64,000 nucleotides of DNA from Novosphingopyxis baekryungensis DSM 16222 (GTDB lineage Bacteria > Pseudomonadota > Alphaproteobacteria > Sphingomonadales > Sphingomonadaceae), in contig NZ_ATUR01000009.1 of NCBI RefSeq assembly GCF_000420305.1, forward strand, positions 1 to 64,000, given 5' to 3'. Both the position numbers and the translations under genes were made by a program. The notes below the pieces were generated by a model. It had not been told where the DNA came from and searched no databases. It saw only the letters and a list, made by a program, of their open reading frames with translations. Position 1 is the stretch's first letter, and every line of letters begins with the position of its first letter. Positions 35,133 through 43,582 of the stretch are shown in pieces.

Positions 35133-35267
35133 CCGGCTGACCCGAGCAAAGCGGATCTGGCGCTCGTCGTTGACGAACAGGACGAGGACGAGATCTAACC
35201 CACATTTTTCTCAGAGCATTGCTAGCAACGTGCCCTGAGTTCCCACAAGATAAATAGGAGTATCTAC

Positions 35268-35930
35268 ATGACCCTTTCGATTGGCTCGACAGCCCCCGAC
35301 TTCATCGCTGAGACCACACAAGGCAGCGTTAACTTCCATGATTGGGTGGGTGACAGCTGGGCAATCCTCTTTTCTCATCCCAAGGCTTTCACTCCGGTTT
35401 GCACGACCGAGCTTGGTTACATGGCCGGGCTCGGCGAGGAATTTGCCAAGCGCGACACCAAGATTCTCGGCCTGTCGGTCGACAGCAGTCAGGATAATCG
35501 CGATTGGCTCCCCGATATCGAGGAGGTGAGCGGAAATAAGGTTGACTATCCCGTGGTGGGCGACAGCGACCTCAAGGTCGCCAAGCTCTACAATATGTTG
35601 CCCGCCGACGAAACGGGCAGTGCCAAGGGCCGAACCGCAGCCGACAATGCCACCGTCCGCGCTGTCTATATCATTGGCCCGGATAAGAAAATTCGTGCCA
35701 TGCTGCTTTACCCGATGAGCAGCGGGCGAAATTTCGATGAAGTGCTCCGGCTGCTGGATTCGGTGCAGCTCACCGAACGCAAGGGCGTCGCGACGCCGGT
35801 CAATTGGCAAAAAGGTGATGACGTGATCATTCCGCCTTCCTTGTCGGACGAGGATGCAAAGGCGAAATATCCTGCTGGCTGGGACGAAAAAAAACCATAC
35901 TTGCGCGTGGTTCCTGAACCTATCGACTGA
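35268..35930 (+). CDS. 1-Cys peroxiredoxin (Prx6-type)
   Basis: A 220-aa peroxidase with peroxidatic Cys in the H-P-K-A-F-T-P-V-C-T-T-E motif near residue 45. No resolving Cys is present and the C-terminal arm (P-V-N-W-Q-K-G-D-D-V-I) is the Prx6 type. It reduces H2O2 and organic peroxides, which fits metal-induced oxidative stress. ATG at 35268 with AATAGGAG in front. It stands alone, about 135 bp after the SDR-SPW gene. The catalytic Cys, Thr and Pro are all present. Confidence 0.92.
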   Translation: MTLSIGSTAPDFIAETTQGSVNFHDWVGDSWAILFSHPKAFTPVCTTELGYMAGLGEEFAKRDTKILGLSVDSSQDNRDWLPDIEEVSGNKVDYPVVGDSDLKVAKLYNMLPADETGSAKGRTAADNATVRAVYIIGPDKKIRAMLLYPMSSGRNFDEVLRLLDSVQLTERKGVATPVNWQKGDDVIIPPSLSDEDAKAKYPAGWDEKKPYLRVVPEPID

Positions 35931-36122
35931 ATCATCGAGCATGTTTGCGGCGATTGGGTGTCGGCGAGAATACTGTATGCTCATGCTACGTTTTGAGTTC
36001 GTCGGCGCATCTCTGAATGAACCAATTCGTTCGATATATCGATCTTCAAGAAACGTGACCGCTCAGGTGCATTGAATAACCAAACCCAATCCCCGGCTGG
36101 TTGTCTCTTCATTAATCGAATG

Positions 36123-36223
36123 GCGGCCCCGTCTCCCCTCGAGCCCTGCGGGTCGCAGGTGTCCCGGGGCCGCTCAGGAACCTCGCGCTTGACCCAACCC
36201 TGGGCGCGGGGTTCCGTCTTTCT
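36123..36223 (+). ncRNA. Structured RNA-like element, copy A
   Basis: Outer stem GCGGCCCC (36123-36130) with GGGGCCGC (36166-36173), inner hairpin CCTGCG-GGT-CGCAGG (36145-36159), then a 12-bp hairpin GGAACCTCGCGC/GCGCGGGGTTCC (36177-36215) with a T-rich tail. The same three stems recur at 58569-58664 with base changes that keep pairing as G-U wobbles. It may be an attenuator or a small RNA ending in a terminator; function is unknown. Confidence 0.6.
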
Positions 36224-36315
36224 GGTACAATGGGTCTTGAGCGCAGGTATGTTGGCGAAAGGACAGCGGTGTCGAGCGAGCTTGGGCGCCCCTGTATCTG
36301 CAACGAGGTTTGGTC

Positions 36316-36450
36316 ATAACTACGAGAAAGAAAGACAGCGCGCTTTCCAGGTGGGAAGACGAAGGCCGAGCGCTGCCATGCGCCCCCAGCTACCGCTCGA
36401 CGCCGTTTGCGACGAAGGAAATATTCCTGCACTTTCGGGCTTGAGGTCAG
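36316..36450 (+). pseudogene. Degenerate copy of the small gene at 58758
   Basis: Translation in one frame gives R-K-K-x-x-A-L-S-R-W-E-D-E-G-R-A-L-P-C-A-P, matching the start of the 69-aa protein at 58758, but the start codon is lost (ATA). After a frame change it continues V-C-D-E-G-N-I-P-A-L-S, again matching. The rest is unrecognisable. Together with the RNA element before it, this is a decayed second copy of the 58569-58967 locus. Confidence 0.65.
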
Positions 36451-36626
36451 GCCTTCCCGATTTTTACCGATTGTCGCGGTTGTCACGCCTTTTCTTGAGC
36501 GTGAAGCTAGTCTGTTCTCACCGTGGCCGCTTAGGTCCTGACCGACGCCGCGCGCAGTTAACCGAGCACCGGGGCTGCGCAATGCAGGTGTGAAGAGCTT
36601 CAAGAAAAGCGGGATGCAGTTTTCCA

Positions 36627-36656
36627 TCGACCTTCAATTCGTTGAAGGCTACGCTA
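36627..36656 (+). promoter_or_regulatory. MerR-type dyad upstream of merT
   Basis: TCGACC (-35-like, 36627-36632), a perfect dyad CCTTCAA-TTCG-TTGAAGG (36631-36648), and ACGCTA or TACGCT at about 36650-36656, resembling the end of mer promoters. It lies about 115 bases before merT. It may be read by the regulator at 952 or by one encoded elsewhere. Confidence 0.5.
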
Positions 36657-36772
36657 CAACTGCGGAATACGAAAAACTCTCACTTGGGAAGCCTCTGGTC
36701 GAAAGAGTACTATGGCAGATCTATTCAAAGATCACATGTGGTTAAGAGCCGCCCGTGGCGGCTAGTCGTTTC

Positions 36773-37174
36773 ATGGCTAAACAGATTAATGCTGTCGAGC
36801 CATTTCCTTTGAATGAAGGCAAGACCACCTTTGTGAGTGTCATAAGCAGCTCGGCTGCTGTTTTGGCAGCTTGCTCTTGCTGCATTCTGCCGTTGGTGCT
36901 GGCCGCTGCCGGGTTAAGTGCGGGTTTGAGCAGTATTTTGACGCCTCTGGGCTCGCTTCACTGGCCAATGACCGCGCTTTCGATGATTACGGTGGCGGCT
37001 AGTTGGCTCATTGTTCTACGGAAATATCGGCGCAAATGTCATTGCGATCCACAAGTCGCACATAAATGGTTCTTGAACCCTCAGATAATTATGCTCCTGG
37101 TTGCAACTGCGTTGAGCTTCATCGCTGCCGCTTGGGGCTTGTTCGAGCCAACTCTTATGAAAGCATTTATGTAG
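36773..37174 (+). CDS. merT: MerT-like mercuric transport membrane protein
   Basis: A 133-aa protein with three membrane segments. The first holds the vicinal pair S-C-C-I-L-P-L-V-L-A-A-A-G-L, the Hg(II)-binding motif of MerT, and the loop between segments two and three has C-H-C. MerT moves Hg(II) into the cytoplasm for MerA. No merA, merP or merR lies next to it, so on its own it would not detoxify mercury. The ATG at 36773 or the GTG at 36755 are both possible; neither has a strong ribosome site. Confidence 0.85.
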   Translation: MAKQINAVEPFPLNEGKTTFVSVISSSAAVLAACSCCILPLVLAAAGLSAGLSSILTPLGSLHWPMTALSMITVAASWLIVLRKYRRKCHCDPQVAHKWFLNPQIIMLLVATALSFIAAAWGLFEPTLMKAFM

Positions 37175-37522
37175 TCTCATGCTCTGAGAGAACGCCACTC
37201 GCATGTATGCTCCGTTTGATGCGATGGCTGAAGCCAGCGTAGAGATACGATGGGCCATTGCTCAACGATGGTTCCAGACGCTTTTCGGCCTGCCATGTCA
37301 TGCAGGCTGATGCTGCCTGGCAAGGTTTGAGGGGAAGCGTTTCTGTTATCGAGCGGATCCAAAGCGATCTTGATTTCGACGGATTTGGAAAAACTCCTCG
37401 ATCCCGAAGCATACCAGTTCGATTTGCCATCCAGATATGGTTCTGGTGATAGTCCCCTAGTTCGATCAAATGATGGGGGCGTGCGCACAGTTCGTGATAA
37501 CCGGCGCAGGCTTCCGCATTAT
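37175..37522. other. Intergenic stretch without a recognised gene
   Basis: About 350 bases between merT and a broken MBL gene. Open frames on both strands are short and overlapping, with no family resemblance I can name. It may be remnant DNA from the rearrangement that truncated the neighbouring gene. Confidence 0.4.
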
Positions 37523-38146
37523 CTATGGCAGGACAACCCATCCCTGCGGCGACTTCCCGCCGATCTCATGCATGTGCCCGACAGCTTCTTCGACGCAATC
37601 ACCGCACTTTAAATTGGCAGGCACGGCAACGCCGATTTTATTAGGATAGGGCAGGTCGAGTTCGGCCATGATCCTCTGAAACTCGGAAAGCGAGATGCCG
37701 TCGTTCAATCGAGGATTGCGTGTGCGCTCCTGCAGGATCGTTGATACCTGGCGGCCCGAGTAGTCATGTGCAGGATAGACCAGCGTGTCTTCCGGGAGGG
37801 CGAACAGCTTTTCGCGGACTAATTTGTAGAGAGTGGCGGAAACGCCGCTCTGGAAATCGGTGCGACCGCACCCATCGATCAGGAGCGCGTCGCCAGTGAA
37901 CACCTGCGTATGGCCGCCCTGCTCTATCAGGTAGCAGTGATGTTTGTCGGTATGGCCGGGTGTAAACAGCGCGCGGATGGTCAGCTCGCCTACTGCTAGG
38001 GGCTCCTCTTCGCTCACTTCCACATCCGCACATGAGATATTGTCATCGGCAGGGTAAGCGACCTTGCACCCTGTCAGACTGCGCAGTCTGCGTCTGGACA
38101 TATGACGCCGAATGGCGGCGATCACAACAAATCCGTCGTCACCCAT
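37523..38146 (-). pseudogene. Truncated ETHE1-type persulfide dioxygenase
   Basis: From about residue 25 (T-G-C-K-V-A-Y-P-A-D) this matches the second half of an ETHE1-like metallo-beta-lactamase protein: T-P-G-H-T-D-K-H, F-T-G-D-A-L-L-I, and Y-P-A-H-D-Y. The first ~90 residues with the H-x-H-x-D-H iron-binding motif are missing; the frame instead runs back into the 3' end of the TSUP gene. The protein cannot bind its catalytic iron and is probably dead. A full-length homologue is at 39871. Confidence 0.8.
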
Positions 38147-38922
38147 TCACCGGTGACGAACACACCGGCAAGGATCACGACTGCAGAGAAGATGTATGTT
38201 AGCGTCCGCTTGCGTGCCGCGAGGCTGTGCGAGGCCCGGGTTCCCAGCCAGCCCCCCATCGCGCCTCCGCCAATGAAGAACCCGGCAATCGGCCAATTGA
38301 TCAGCCCGTCCAATGCGTAATTGGCGGCCGTGGTGGCGCCGAAAGCCGTTACGGAGACCAGCGATGAGCCGATCGCATTGAGGATCGGCATGGCCGTCGC
38401 GGCAACCAGGCCCGGCACCACCAGAAACCCGCCGCCGATACCGAAAAAGCCGGACAGTGCGCCGACAATAAACCCACCGGCCGCCAGCCGCGGGGTCAAC
38501 CGCAATGCGGTCGCTGCGGTAAGGCGGACATCCGGGTCGGACCCGCCCGATTTTTCGCGTAACATGGACAGGCCGACAATGATCATCACCAAGCCGAACA
38601 GGCCCAGCAGGAGATCGCCCTGTGTCATCTTCCCCAAAGTCGATCCCGCCGCTGCACCGATTATACCGAATGCCGCGAAAAGACTTGCGCAACGCCATTT
38701 CACACTTCCGCCACGGGCATGTAACAGCAGATTGGCCAAGGCGCTCGCGGCCACGGCGGCAGCGGATGTGGCGATTGCGACATGTGTGTCGTGAACGCCA
38801 ACAACATAGATCAATAGCGGCACGGCGAGGATCGATCCCCCGCCGCCGATTAAACCCAGCGAGAACCCCACGAGGAGCCCTGAGGCTAGCGACAATGACG
38901 CCTGGACAAGACCGATGTCCAT
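38122..38922 (-). CDS. TSUP (TauE/SafE) family sulfite/sulfur-compound exporter
   Basis: A 266-aa membrane protein with about eight segments and the two family repeats G-G-G-G-S and G-I-G-G-G-F. In sulfide-detoxification operons such proteins export sulfite or related anions made from persulfide oxidation. The start at 38922 gives the normal N terminus (M-D-I-G-L-V-Q) and leaves 19 bp to the regulator stop upstream. It is cotranscribed with the ArsR-type gene. The 3' end overlaps the frame of the truncated MBL gene. Confidence 0.85.
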   Translation of the reverse strand: MDIGLVQASLSLASGLLVGFSLGLIGGGGSILAVPLLIYVVGVHDTHVAIATSAAAVAASALANLLLHARGGSVKWRCASLFAAFGIIGAAAGSTLGKMTQGDLLLGLFGLVMIIVGLSMLREKSGGSDPDVRLTAATALRLTPRLAAGGFIVGALSGFFGIGGGFLVVPGLVAATAMPILNAIGSSLVSVTAFGATTAANYALDGLINWPIAGFFIGGGAMGGWLGTRASHSLAARKRTLTYIFSAVVILAGVFVTGEWVTTDLL

Positions 38923-38941
38923 CAGGCGGGCGCAGCCGTCA

Positions 38942-39274
38942 TTAACTTGTCTCGCCGGGCCTGCTGCCGGCTTCGCCGTTCGGACTGCAATAGATGGCGT
39001 AAAGCGTTTCCAGCACCCGCCGCGTCGCATCGCCGGACAGTGAATAGTGGATCGAGCGGCCGTCTCGCCGCGCCGCGACCAGACCGTCCTTGCGCATCAG
39101 CGAAAGATGCTGCGAGACGACGGTTTCACCGATCTCCAGTAAATCGGCCAGCTCGCCCACGCTGCGCTCGCCCTCCACAAGCTGGCAGGCGATCATCAGG
39201 CGGTTGTGGCTGCCCAATGCCTTGAGCAGGGCCACCGCCTTTTCGGCTTGCTCGCGAATATCTTCAGCTTTCAT
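38942..39274 (-). CDS. BigR/SqrR-like ArsR-family persulfide-sensing repressor
   Basis: A 110-aa winged-helix ArsR protein (recognition helix around G-E-T-V-V-S-Q-H-L-S-L-M). Two cysteines at residues 30 (M-I-A-C-Q-L-V-E-G-E) and 96 (Y-A-I-Y-C-S) are 66 residues apart, exactly the separation of the redox pair in BigR (42/108) and SqrR (41/107), which form a polysulfide bridge and release DNA. It sits divergently from the DUF442-ETHE1 genes and just before the TSUP exporter, the classical target set. Confidence 0.88.
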   Translation of the reverse strand: MKAEDIREQAEKAVALLKALGSHNRLMIACQLVEGERSVGELADLLEIGETVVSQHLSLMRKDGLVAARRDGRSIHYSLSGDATRRVLETLYAIYCSPNGEAGSRPGETS

Positions 39275-39278
39275 ACTT

Positions 39279-39303
39279 GCATATATGCGAAGGTGTGCAT
39301 ATA
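39279..39303. promoter_or_regulatory. Candidate BigR/SqrR operator
   Basis: A perfect GCATATATGC palindrome (39279-39288) followed by a second GCATATA half-copy at 39297-39303, in the AT-rich gap between the divergent regulator and DUF442 genes, directly upstream of the regulator start. Confidence 0.5.
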
Positions 39304-39373
39304 AAGTCAATCACAATTTGCCGCCGCGCCAATGCGGGCCGGGAGCTTTGAACCAGATCCAGGATGATGCCTT

Positions 39374-39826
39374 ATGACCCACATCAAGACCCTCAACGAC
39401 AGTTTCGCCGTCTCGACTGCTCCGCCTTCCGAGGGCGACCTGCGCGCGTTGGCGGAGGATGGCTACAAAGCCGTCGTCAACCTGCGCTGCCAGGATGAGG
39501 CGGATCAGCCAATCGCGCCGGACCTGGAAGGTGAAGTTGCTGCATCGCTTGGCCTCGAATATCGTCACCTGCCGGTGGCGGGCAGCGCCATGTCGGATGA
39601 ACTCGTCGATGAATTCAGGGCCAGCGTCGAAGCGCTCCCGAAGCCGGTGCTGATCCATTGCGCCTCGGGCAAGCGCGCAGGGGCCTTCACCATGATGCAT
39701 CTGGCGGCGCAGCAGGGAATGGGCGGCGACGCGACCCTGCAGCAGGCGGCAGATATGGGCTTCGTGTGCGACGAACCGGGGCTGGAAAATTTTGTCCGTA
39801 ATTACGTCGACCGGGCGCAGGACTGA
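39374..39826 (+). CDS. DUF442 protein (N-terminal half of a Blh-type hydrolase)
   Basis: A 150-aa protein-tyrosine-phosphatase-like fold with the DUF442 loop H-C-A-S-G-K-R (C-x4-R) near residue 96. In BigR-regulated operons this domain is usually fused to a metallo-beta-lactamase domain to form Blh; here the two halves are separate neighbouring genes. It may transfer persulfide sulfur or act as a rhodanese-like partner (inference). AGGA ribosome site eight bases before the ATG. Confidence 0.82.
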   Translation: MTHIKTLNDSFAVSTAPPSEGDLRALAEDGYKAVVNLRCQDEADQPIAPDLEGEVAASLGLEYRHLPVAGSAMSDELVDEFRASVEALPKPVLIHCASGKRAGAFTMMHLAAQQGMGGDATLQQAADMGFVCDEPGLENFVRNYVDRAQD

Positions 39827-39870
39827 GTCACTCCGAGCCGCCTTCAACCAGCATACAAAAAGAGCTTTCG

Positions 39871-40779
39871 ATGAAACCCGACGTAGACGCATTTTTCGAC
39901 ACAAATACCAATACGGTTACCTATGTCGTGTCCGATCCCGCGGCCAAGGTGTGCGCGGTGATCGACCCGGTGCTCGATTTCGATGCCGCAGCGGCACGAA
40001 CCGCGACAAAGTCCGCCGATAAGGTGCTCGATTTCGTCCGGCAGAAGGGGTTCAAGTGTGAGTGGATACTGGAAACCCATGTTCATGCCGATCACCTGTC
40101 CGCCGCACCTTACATTCGCAGCGCGCTCGGCGGTAAACTCGCTATCGGAAGCCAGATCACCGTCACGCAGAATACCTTTGGTCCGATCTTCAATGCCGGG
40201 GCGGACCTGCCGCGCGATGGACGCCAGTTCAACCATTTGTTTGCCGATAACGACAGCTTCGACCTGGGCGCCATATCGGCTCGGGCACTGCATACGCCGG
40301 GACATACGCCCGCGTGCATGACTTATGTTATCGGCGACGCCGCCTTTGTCGGCGATACGCTGTTCATGCCCGATTACGGCACGGCGCGCGCCGACTTTCC
40401 CGGCGGCGATGCACGTACGCTCTATCGCTCTATTCGCCGGATCTTCGAGCTACCAGGCGAGACGCGGCTGTTTATGTGTCACGACTACCTGCCGGAAGGC
40501 CGCTCGGAGCATCGGTGGGAAACTACGGTACAAGACCAAAAGCACAGCAACATCCATGTCCACGCCGGGATCGGCGAGGATGCATTTGTGGCCATGCGAG
40601 AGGAGCGCGACGAACAGCTGGGTATGCCACGTCTCATCCTGCCATCAATCCAGATCAACATTCGCGGTGGAAATATGCCTGGCGCAGAAGAAAATGGAAC
40701 GATCTATCTGAAACTGCCGGTCAACGTTTTGGGTGAACCGCAAACACCGCCCGAAGCAACAGGCCCACGCACCCAGTAA
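39871..40779 (+). CDS. ETHE1-type persulfide dioxygenase (MBL fold), intact
   Basis: A 302-aa metallo-beta-lactamase-fold enzyme with the full iron site: T-H-V-H-A-D-H-L near residue 69, H-T-P-G-H-T, G-D-T-L-F and C-H-D-Y. It oxidises glutathione persulfide to sulfite, which the TSUP protein can export. The ~300-aa length with an extra C-terminal arm (N-I-R-G-G-N-M-P) is typical of the Blh-related subgroup. It follows DUF442 by 44 bp and is probably in the same BigR-controlled transcript. Confidence 0.88.
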   Translation: MKPDVDAFFDTNTNTVTYVVSDPAAKVCAVIDPVLDFDAAAARTATKSADKVLDFVRQKGFKCEWILETHVHADHLSAAPYIRSALGGKLAIGSQITVTQNTFGPIFNAGADLPRDGRQFNHLFADNDSFDLGAISARALHTPGHTPACMTYVIGDAAFVGDTLFMPDYGTARADFPGGDARTLYRSIRRIFELPGETRLFMCHDYLPEGRSEHRWETTVQDQKHSNIHVHAGIGEDAFVAMREERDEQLGMPRLILPSIQINIRGGNMPGAEENGTIYLKLPVNVLGEPQTPPEATGPRTQ

Positions 40780-40820
40780 GTTTGCTGTCGACGCATCAAC
40801 CAGAGGGTGGAAGGTACGTT

Positions 40821-41267
40821 ATGATCCGGAATGTCGAAAACAACCTGGCGACATGGGCCGCAAAAGTCCGATTGATCGATCCGGTCTTCCGCCTCTCTAT
40901 GAGCCTCATATTCATCATAGGCGGATTGGGTCATTTTTTTGCGCATGAATATATGCTCGGGCGGATGGCATCGTCGCCATGGAAAGATCATGTTGCTTTA
41001 TTTGGTGATGCGTCCATCCTTTTGTGGCTGTCTGGCTTGGTGTTCATCGGTGCAGGCATATCCCTGGCCTTGGGGTGGATGACTCGGCTCTCATGCGCCG
41101 CGCTATTTCTCACTCTCGTTCCGATAACTTTCGCGGTCCATATCGCCCCTGGCCACACAGGCCCTCTGCTCAAGAATATCGCTATCCTGGGGGCGCTGGC
41201 ATTTCTCTTCGTTCGCGGACCAGGAAGTCATTCAATGGATATGGCGCTTGGTCGCGCAGCTAGTTGA
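40821..41267 (+). CDS. DoxX-family membrane protein
   Basis: A 148-aa protein with four membrane segments of the DoxX/DoxD type (L-I-F-I-I-G-G-L-G-H-F near residue 30, G-A-G-I-S-L-A-L-G in segment two). DoxX relatives take part in thiosulfate:quinone oxidation or thiol redox homeostasis; the exact role is unclear. The ATG at 40821 has GGAAGG before it. It lies 41 bp after the dioxygenase and completes the sulfur operon. Confidence 0.8.
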   Translation: MIRNVENNLATWAAKVRLIDPVFRLSMSLIFIIGGLGHFFAHEYMLGRMASSPWKDHVALFGDASILLWLSGLVFIGAGISLALGWMTRLSCAALFLTLVPITFAVHIAPGHTGPLLKNIAILGALAFLFVRGPGSHSMDMALGRAAS

Positions 41268-41359
41268 ACGAAGAGCACGCTGACCTGCCACATACGAGCA
41301 AAATCTCGCAGAAGATTCTGGCGTGCTTTGCAAGAGTTTTGCGCTTCAAGCTGGGCGCT

Positions 41360-42712
41360 TCAGCCGGACGCGTTCTTCCACGCCCCCATGGAACCAAGAT
41401 AGATGTCGAGGTGCTCGAAACCCTTGCTGGCCAGCCAGCCCGCAGCAACGCTCGCGCGCATTCCGCTGGCGCACATCAGCGTGTAGTGATGATCCTGCTT
41501 TAGCTCTTTCCAGCGGGTGTTGAGTTCGCCAACGTAGATATGCTCTGAGCCATCGATACTGGCCTGTTGTCGCTCTTCCAGATCGCGCACGTCGAGCAAA
41601 GTCCACCCATTGGTGTCCTGGTCGAGCCTGCGCGCGACTTCGTCCGTCCCGATCATGGGAACGCTGCGCATCGCAGCGCCCTGTGCCGCTGCAGGAACGA
41701 CGCCCACGTAACCGCCAACGATGTTGTCAAAACCGATGCGCACCAGATGCGCCATCGCCTTGGCAAGCTGGTCTTCTTCAGAGGCGACCAGCGCTATCGT
41801 CTCGCCCTCTCCGATGAACCACCCGGCAAAGGCCGGAATCATTCCCACCGGAAGGCACATCGCGCCCGGCAGGTGGCCGCCGGCATAGCCAAGCGGTTCA
41901 CGAACGTCGATCAGGTGATCAGCGCCGCTCCTCGTAATTTCCTCTAGCCCCATGCGGCGGGGCCGCATGATGCGCGGCGCAGCATCGGCGCCTTCCAGAT
42001 TGAGCCGCTCCATCAACCGGAAATAGGGCGGCTGGTAATGGTGCTCTGCTATTTTTGCCTGAATGAATTCGTCGCGATCAGAGATACGCAGGCGCGAATT
42101 GTTGCGGCGTTCGTGGCCGACCGTGGAGAATTCGCGGTCCGCCATACCCGATCCGCAGACCGAACCCGCGCCATGCGCCGGGTAAATGATTGCCTGGTCT
42201 CCGAGGCGGCAAATCTTTTGCAGGGAATCGTACAGCAGTCCGGCAACTTCCTCCTTGCGCTCGGGATAGAAATCGGTTCGCCCGACATCGCCGACAAACA
42301 GCGCATCGCCGGTGAAGACGCCAACCGGTCCTTCGGAATATTCGATGTCATGGATAACGAAAGCGAGATGGTCGTCAGTGTGACCGGGCGTTTCAAGCAC
42401 TTCGATTTTCAGTTGACCCAGTTCAAAGCAATCGCCTTCGCGCGCAGTCTCGGCAAACACGACTTCGCCCGCTGGATTGGGCCCGTGATAGACCCTCGCG
42501 CCGGTCATTTCGGAAAGGATCGGCGATCCGCTGATGAGGTCCTCATTGCGGTGGGTCTCGAAGATGTGGGTAATCTCCAGTCCTTCGGCGCGGGCCTTCT
42601 CCACATAGATTTCGCAGTCTCGGCGCGGATCTATGACCGCAGCCTGCCCGGCGGCACCGATAATGTAGGAGAGTTGCGAAAGACCCGGGGTTTTGATCGT
42701 CTCGAAATACAT
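41360..42712 (-). CDS. MBL-fold/double-rhodanese sulfur enzyme
   Basis: A 450-aa protein: N-terminal MBL domain (residues ~1-245; T-H-R-N-E-D in place of H-x-H-x-D-H, as is usual for this subfamily, then T-P-G-H-T-D-D-H), a rhodanese domain without active Cys (~265-345), and a second rhodanese with active loop C-A-S-G-M-R-A near 420. It belongs to the CstB-like group that oxidises persulfides and moves sulfane sulfur. It is convergent with the DoxX gene. Confidence 0.85.
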   Translation of the reverse strand: MYFETIKTPGLSQLSYIIGAAGQAAVIDPRRDCEIYVEKARAEGLEITHIFETHRNEDLISGSPILSEMTGARVYHGPNPAGEVVFAETAREGDCFELGQLKIEVLETPGHTDDHLAFVIHDIEYSEGPVGVFTGDALFVGDVGRTDFYPERKEEVAGLLYDSLQKICRLGDQAIIYPAHGAGSVCGSGMADREFSTVGHERRNNSRLRISDRDEFIQAKIAEHHYQPPYFRLMERLNLEGADAAPRIMRPRRMGLEEITRSGADHLIDVREPLGYAGGHLPGAMCLPVGMIPAFAGWFIGEGETIALVASEEDQLAKAMAHLVRIGFDNIVGGYVGVVPAAAQGAAMRSVPMIGTDEVARRLDQDTNGWTLLDVRDLEERQQASIDGSEHIYVGELNTRWKELKQDHHYTLMCASGMRASVAAGWLASKGFEHLDIYLGSMGAWKNASG

Positions 42713-42783
42713 GTGGCTTCCTTGTGTCTTACTCGTAATTTGTGATGTTCAGGCCGATTGAGCCTCAATCAATGGTATGGGGC

Positions 42784-43488
42784 TCAATCGATCCCCAGTT
42801 CGGCTTTGATGGCGGCAGGGCTCTCTAAGCTCTCGTTTTCGGGCCGGCCGATGGCAGGCTTCGCGTTGATCCAGGTGTCTTCGAGTACGAACTCGAGAAG
42901 GCTCGCTGCAAGATCCGCGTGACGGCATCTAAAGCAACCATCTGCCAGACGTTCGTCGGTAATCACCGCTTCGCCGGTATAGGGTTCGTCAAGCAACCAG
43001 CCGGGCCGCGCGGCAGTCCATCTGACACCCGGAGCGTCACTCAGCATCGCCTCCATTGCACGCATCTGTTCCAGGATGTTGAACAGTGCAGGCTTGGCCG
43101 TCAGCTCAAACCAGGCAGGAACGCTCGACTGGTGTTCGACGAAGGCCGCGGAGATCACGGCAATTCGGTCTATATCGGTTTGCTGCATCGCTTCGAGCAG
43201 ATTTCGCGTTCCTTCGGTATAAAGCGGTGGCGGATCGATGGCATTGCTCGGACCAAACCCGACACCGAGCGTCGAGATGACGGCGCGGCAACCGTCGAGT
43301 TGGCGCGCGAAATCATCCGACAGAACATCGCAGTCGATATATTCGAACTCGCCTATCCGCTCGCTCGGCTCGGGCAGATTGTGTTCAAAGGCGCGGATCG
43401 GTACGTCGCGGTCAAAGGCATGCTTCAAAAGCGCGGTGCCTGTTTTACCGCCGGCGCCGAAGACGGCAATCGGCCTGGTATCGGGCAT
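42784..43488 (-). CDS. NmrA/NAD(P)-binding SDR-like protein
   Basis: A 234-aa atypical SDR with a Rossmann motif G-A-G-G-K-T-G-T-A-L near residue 11 and a middle I-A-V-I-S-A-A-F segment; the Tyr-x-x-x-Lys pair of catalytic SDRs is not seen. NmrA-like proteins sense NAD(P) ratio or act on quinones. The ATG at 43488 has AGGAGCGATCCC in front. It lies just upstream of the MBL-rhodanese gene on the same strand (71 bp), so the two may be cotranscribed. Confidence 0.78.
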   Translation of the reverse strand: MPDTRPIAVFGAGGKTGTALLKHAFDRDVPIRAFEHNLPEPSERIGEFEYIDCDVLSDDFARQLDGCRAVISTLGVGFGPSNAIDPPPLYTEGTRNLLEAMQQTDIDRIAVISAAFVEHQSSVPAWFELTAKPALFNILEQMRAMEAMLSDAPGVRWTAARPGWLLDEPYTGEAVITDERLADGCFRCRHADLAASLLEFVLEDTWINAKPAIGRPENESLESPAAIKAELGID

Positions 43489-43582
43489 GGGATCGCTCCT
43501 TTTCAAAAATAATGTCTGCAAGCAAAACCAGCCAGAGCGGGCGCATGGGCGAGCGATCGCTCGCCCGTGCGTCCTGCTTTCA

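Noticed and set aside
37175-37522. Possible insertion-sequence remnant
   Set aside because: No transposase motif or terminal inverted repeats could be identified by eye in this stretch.
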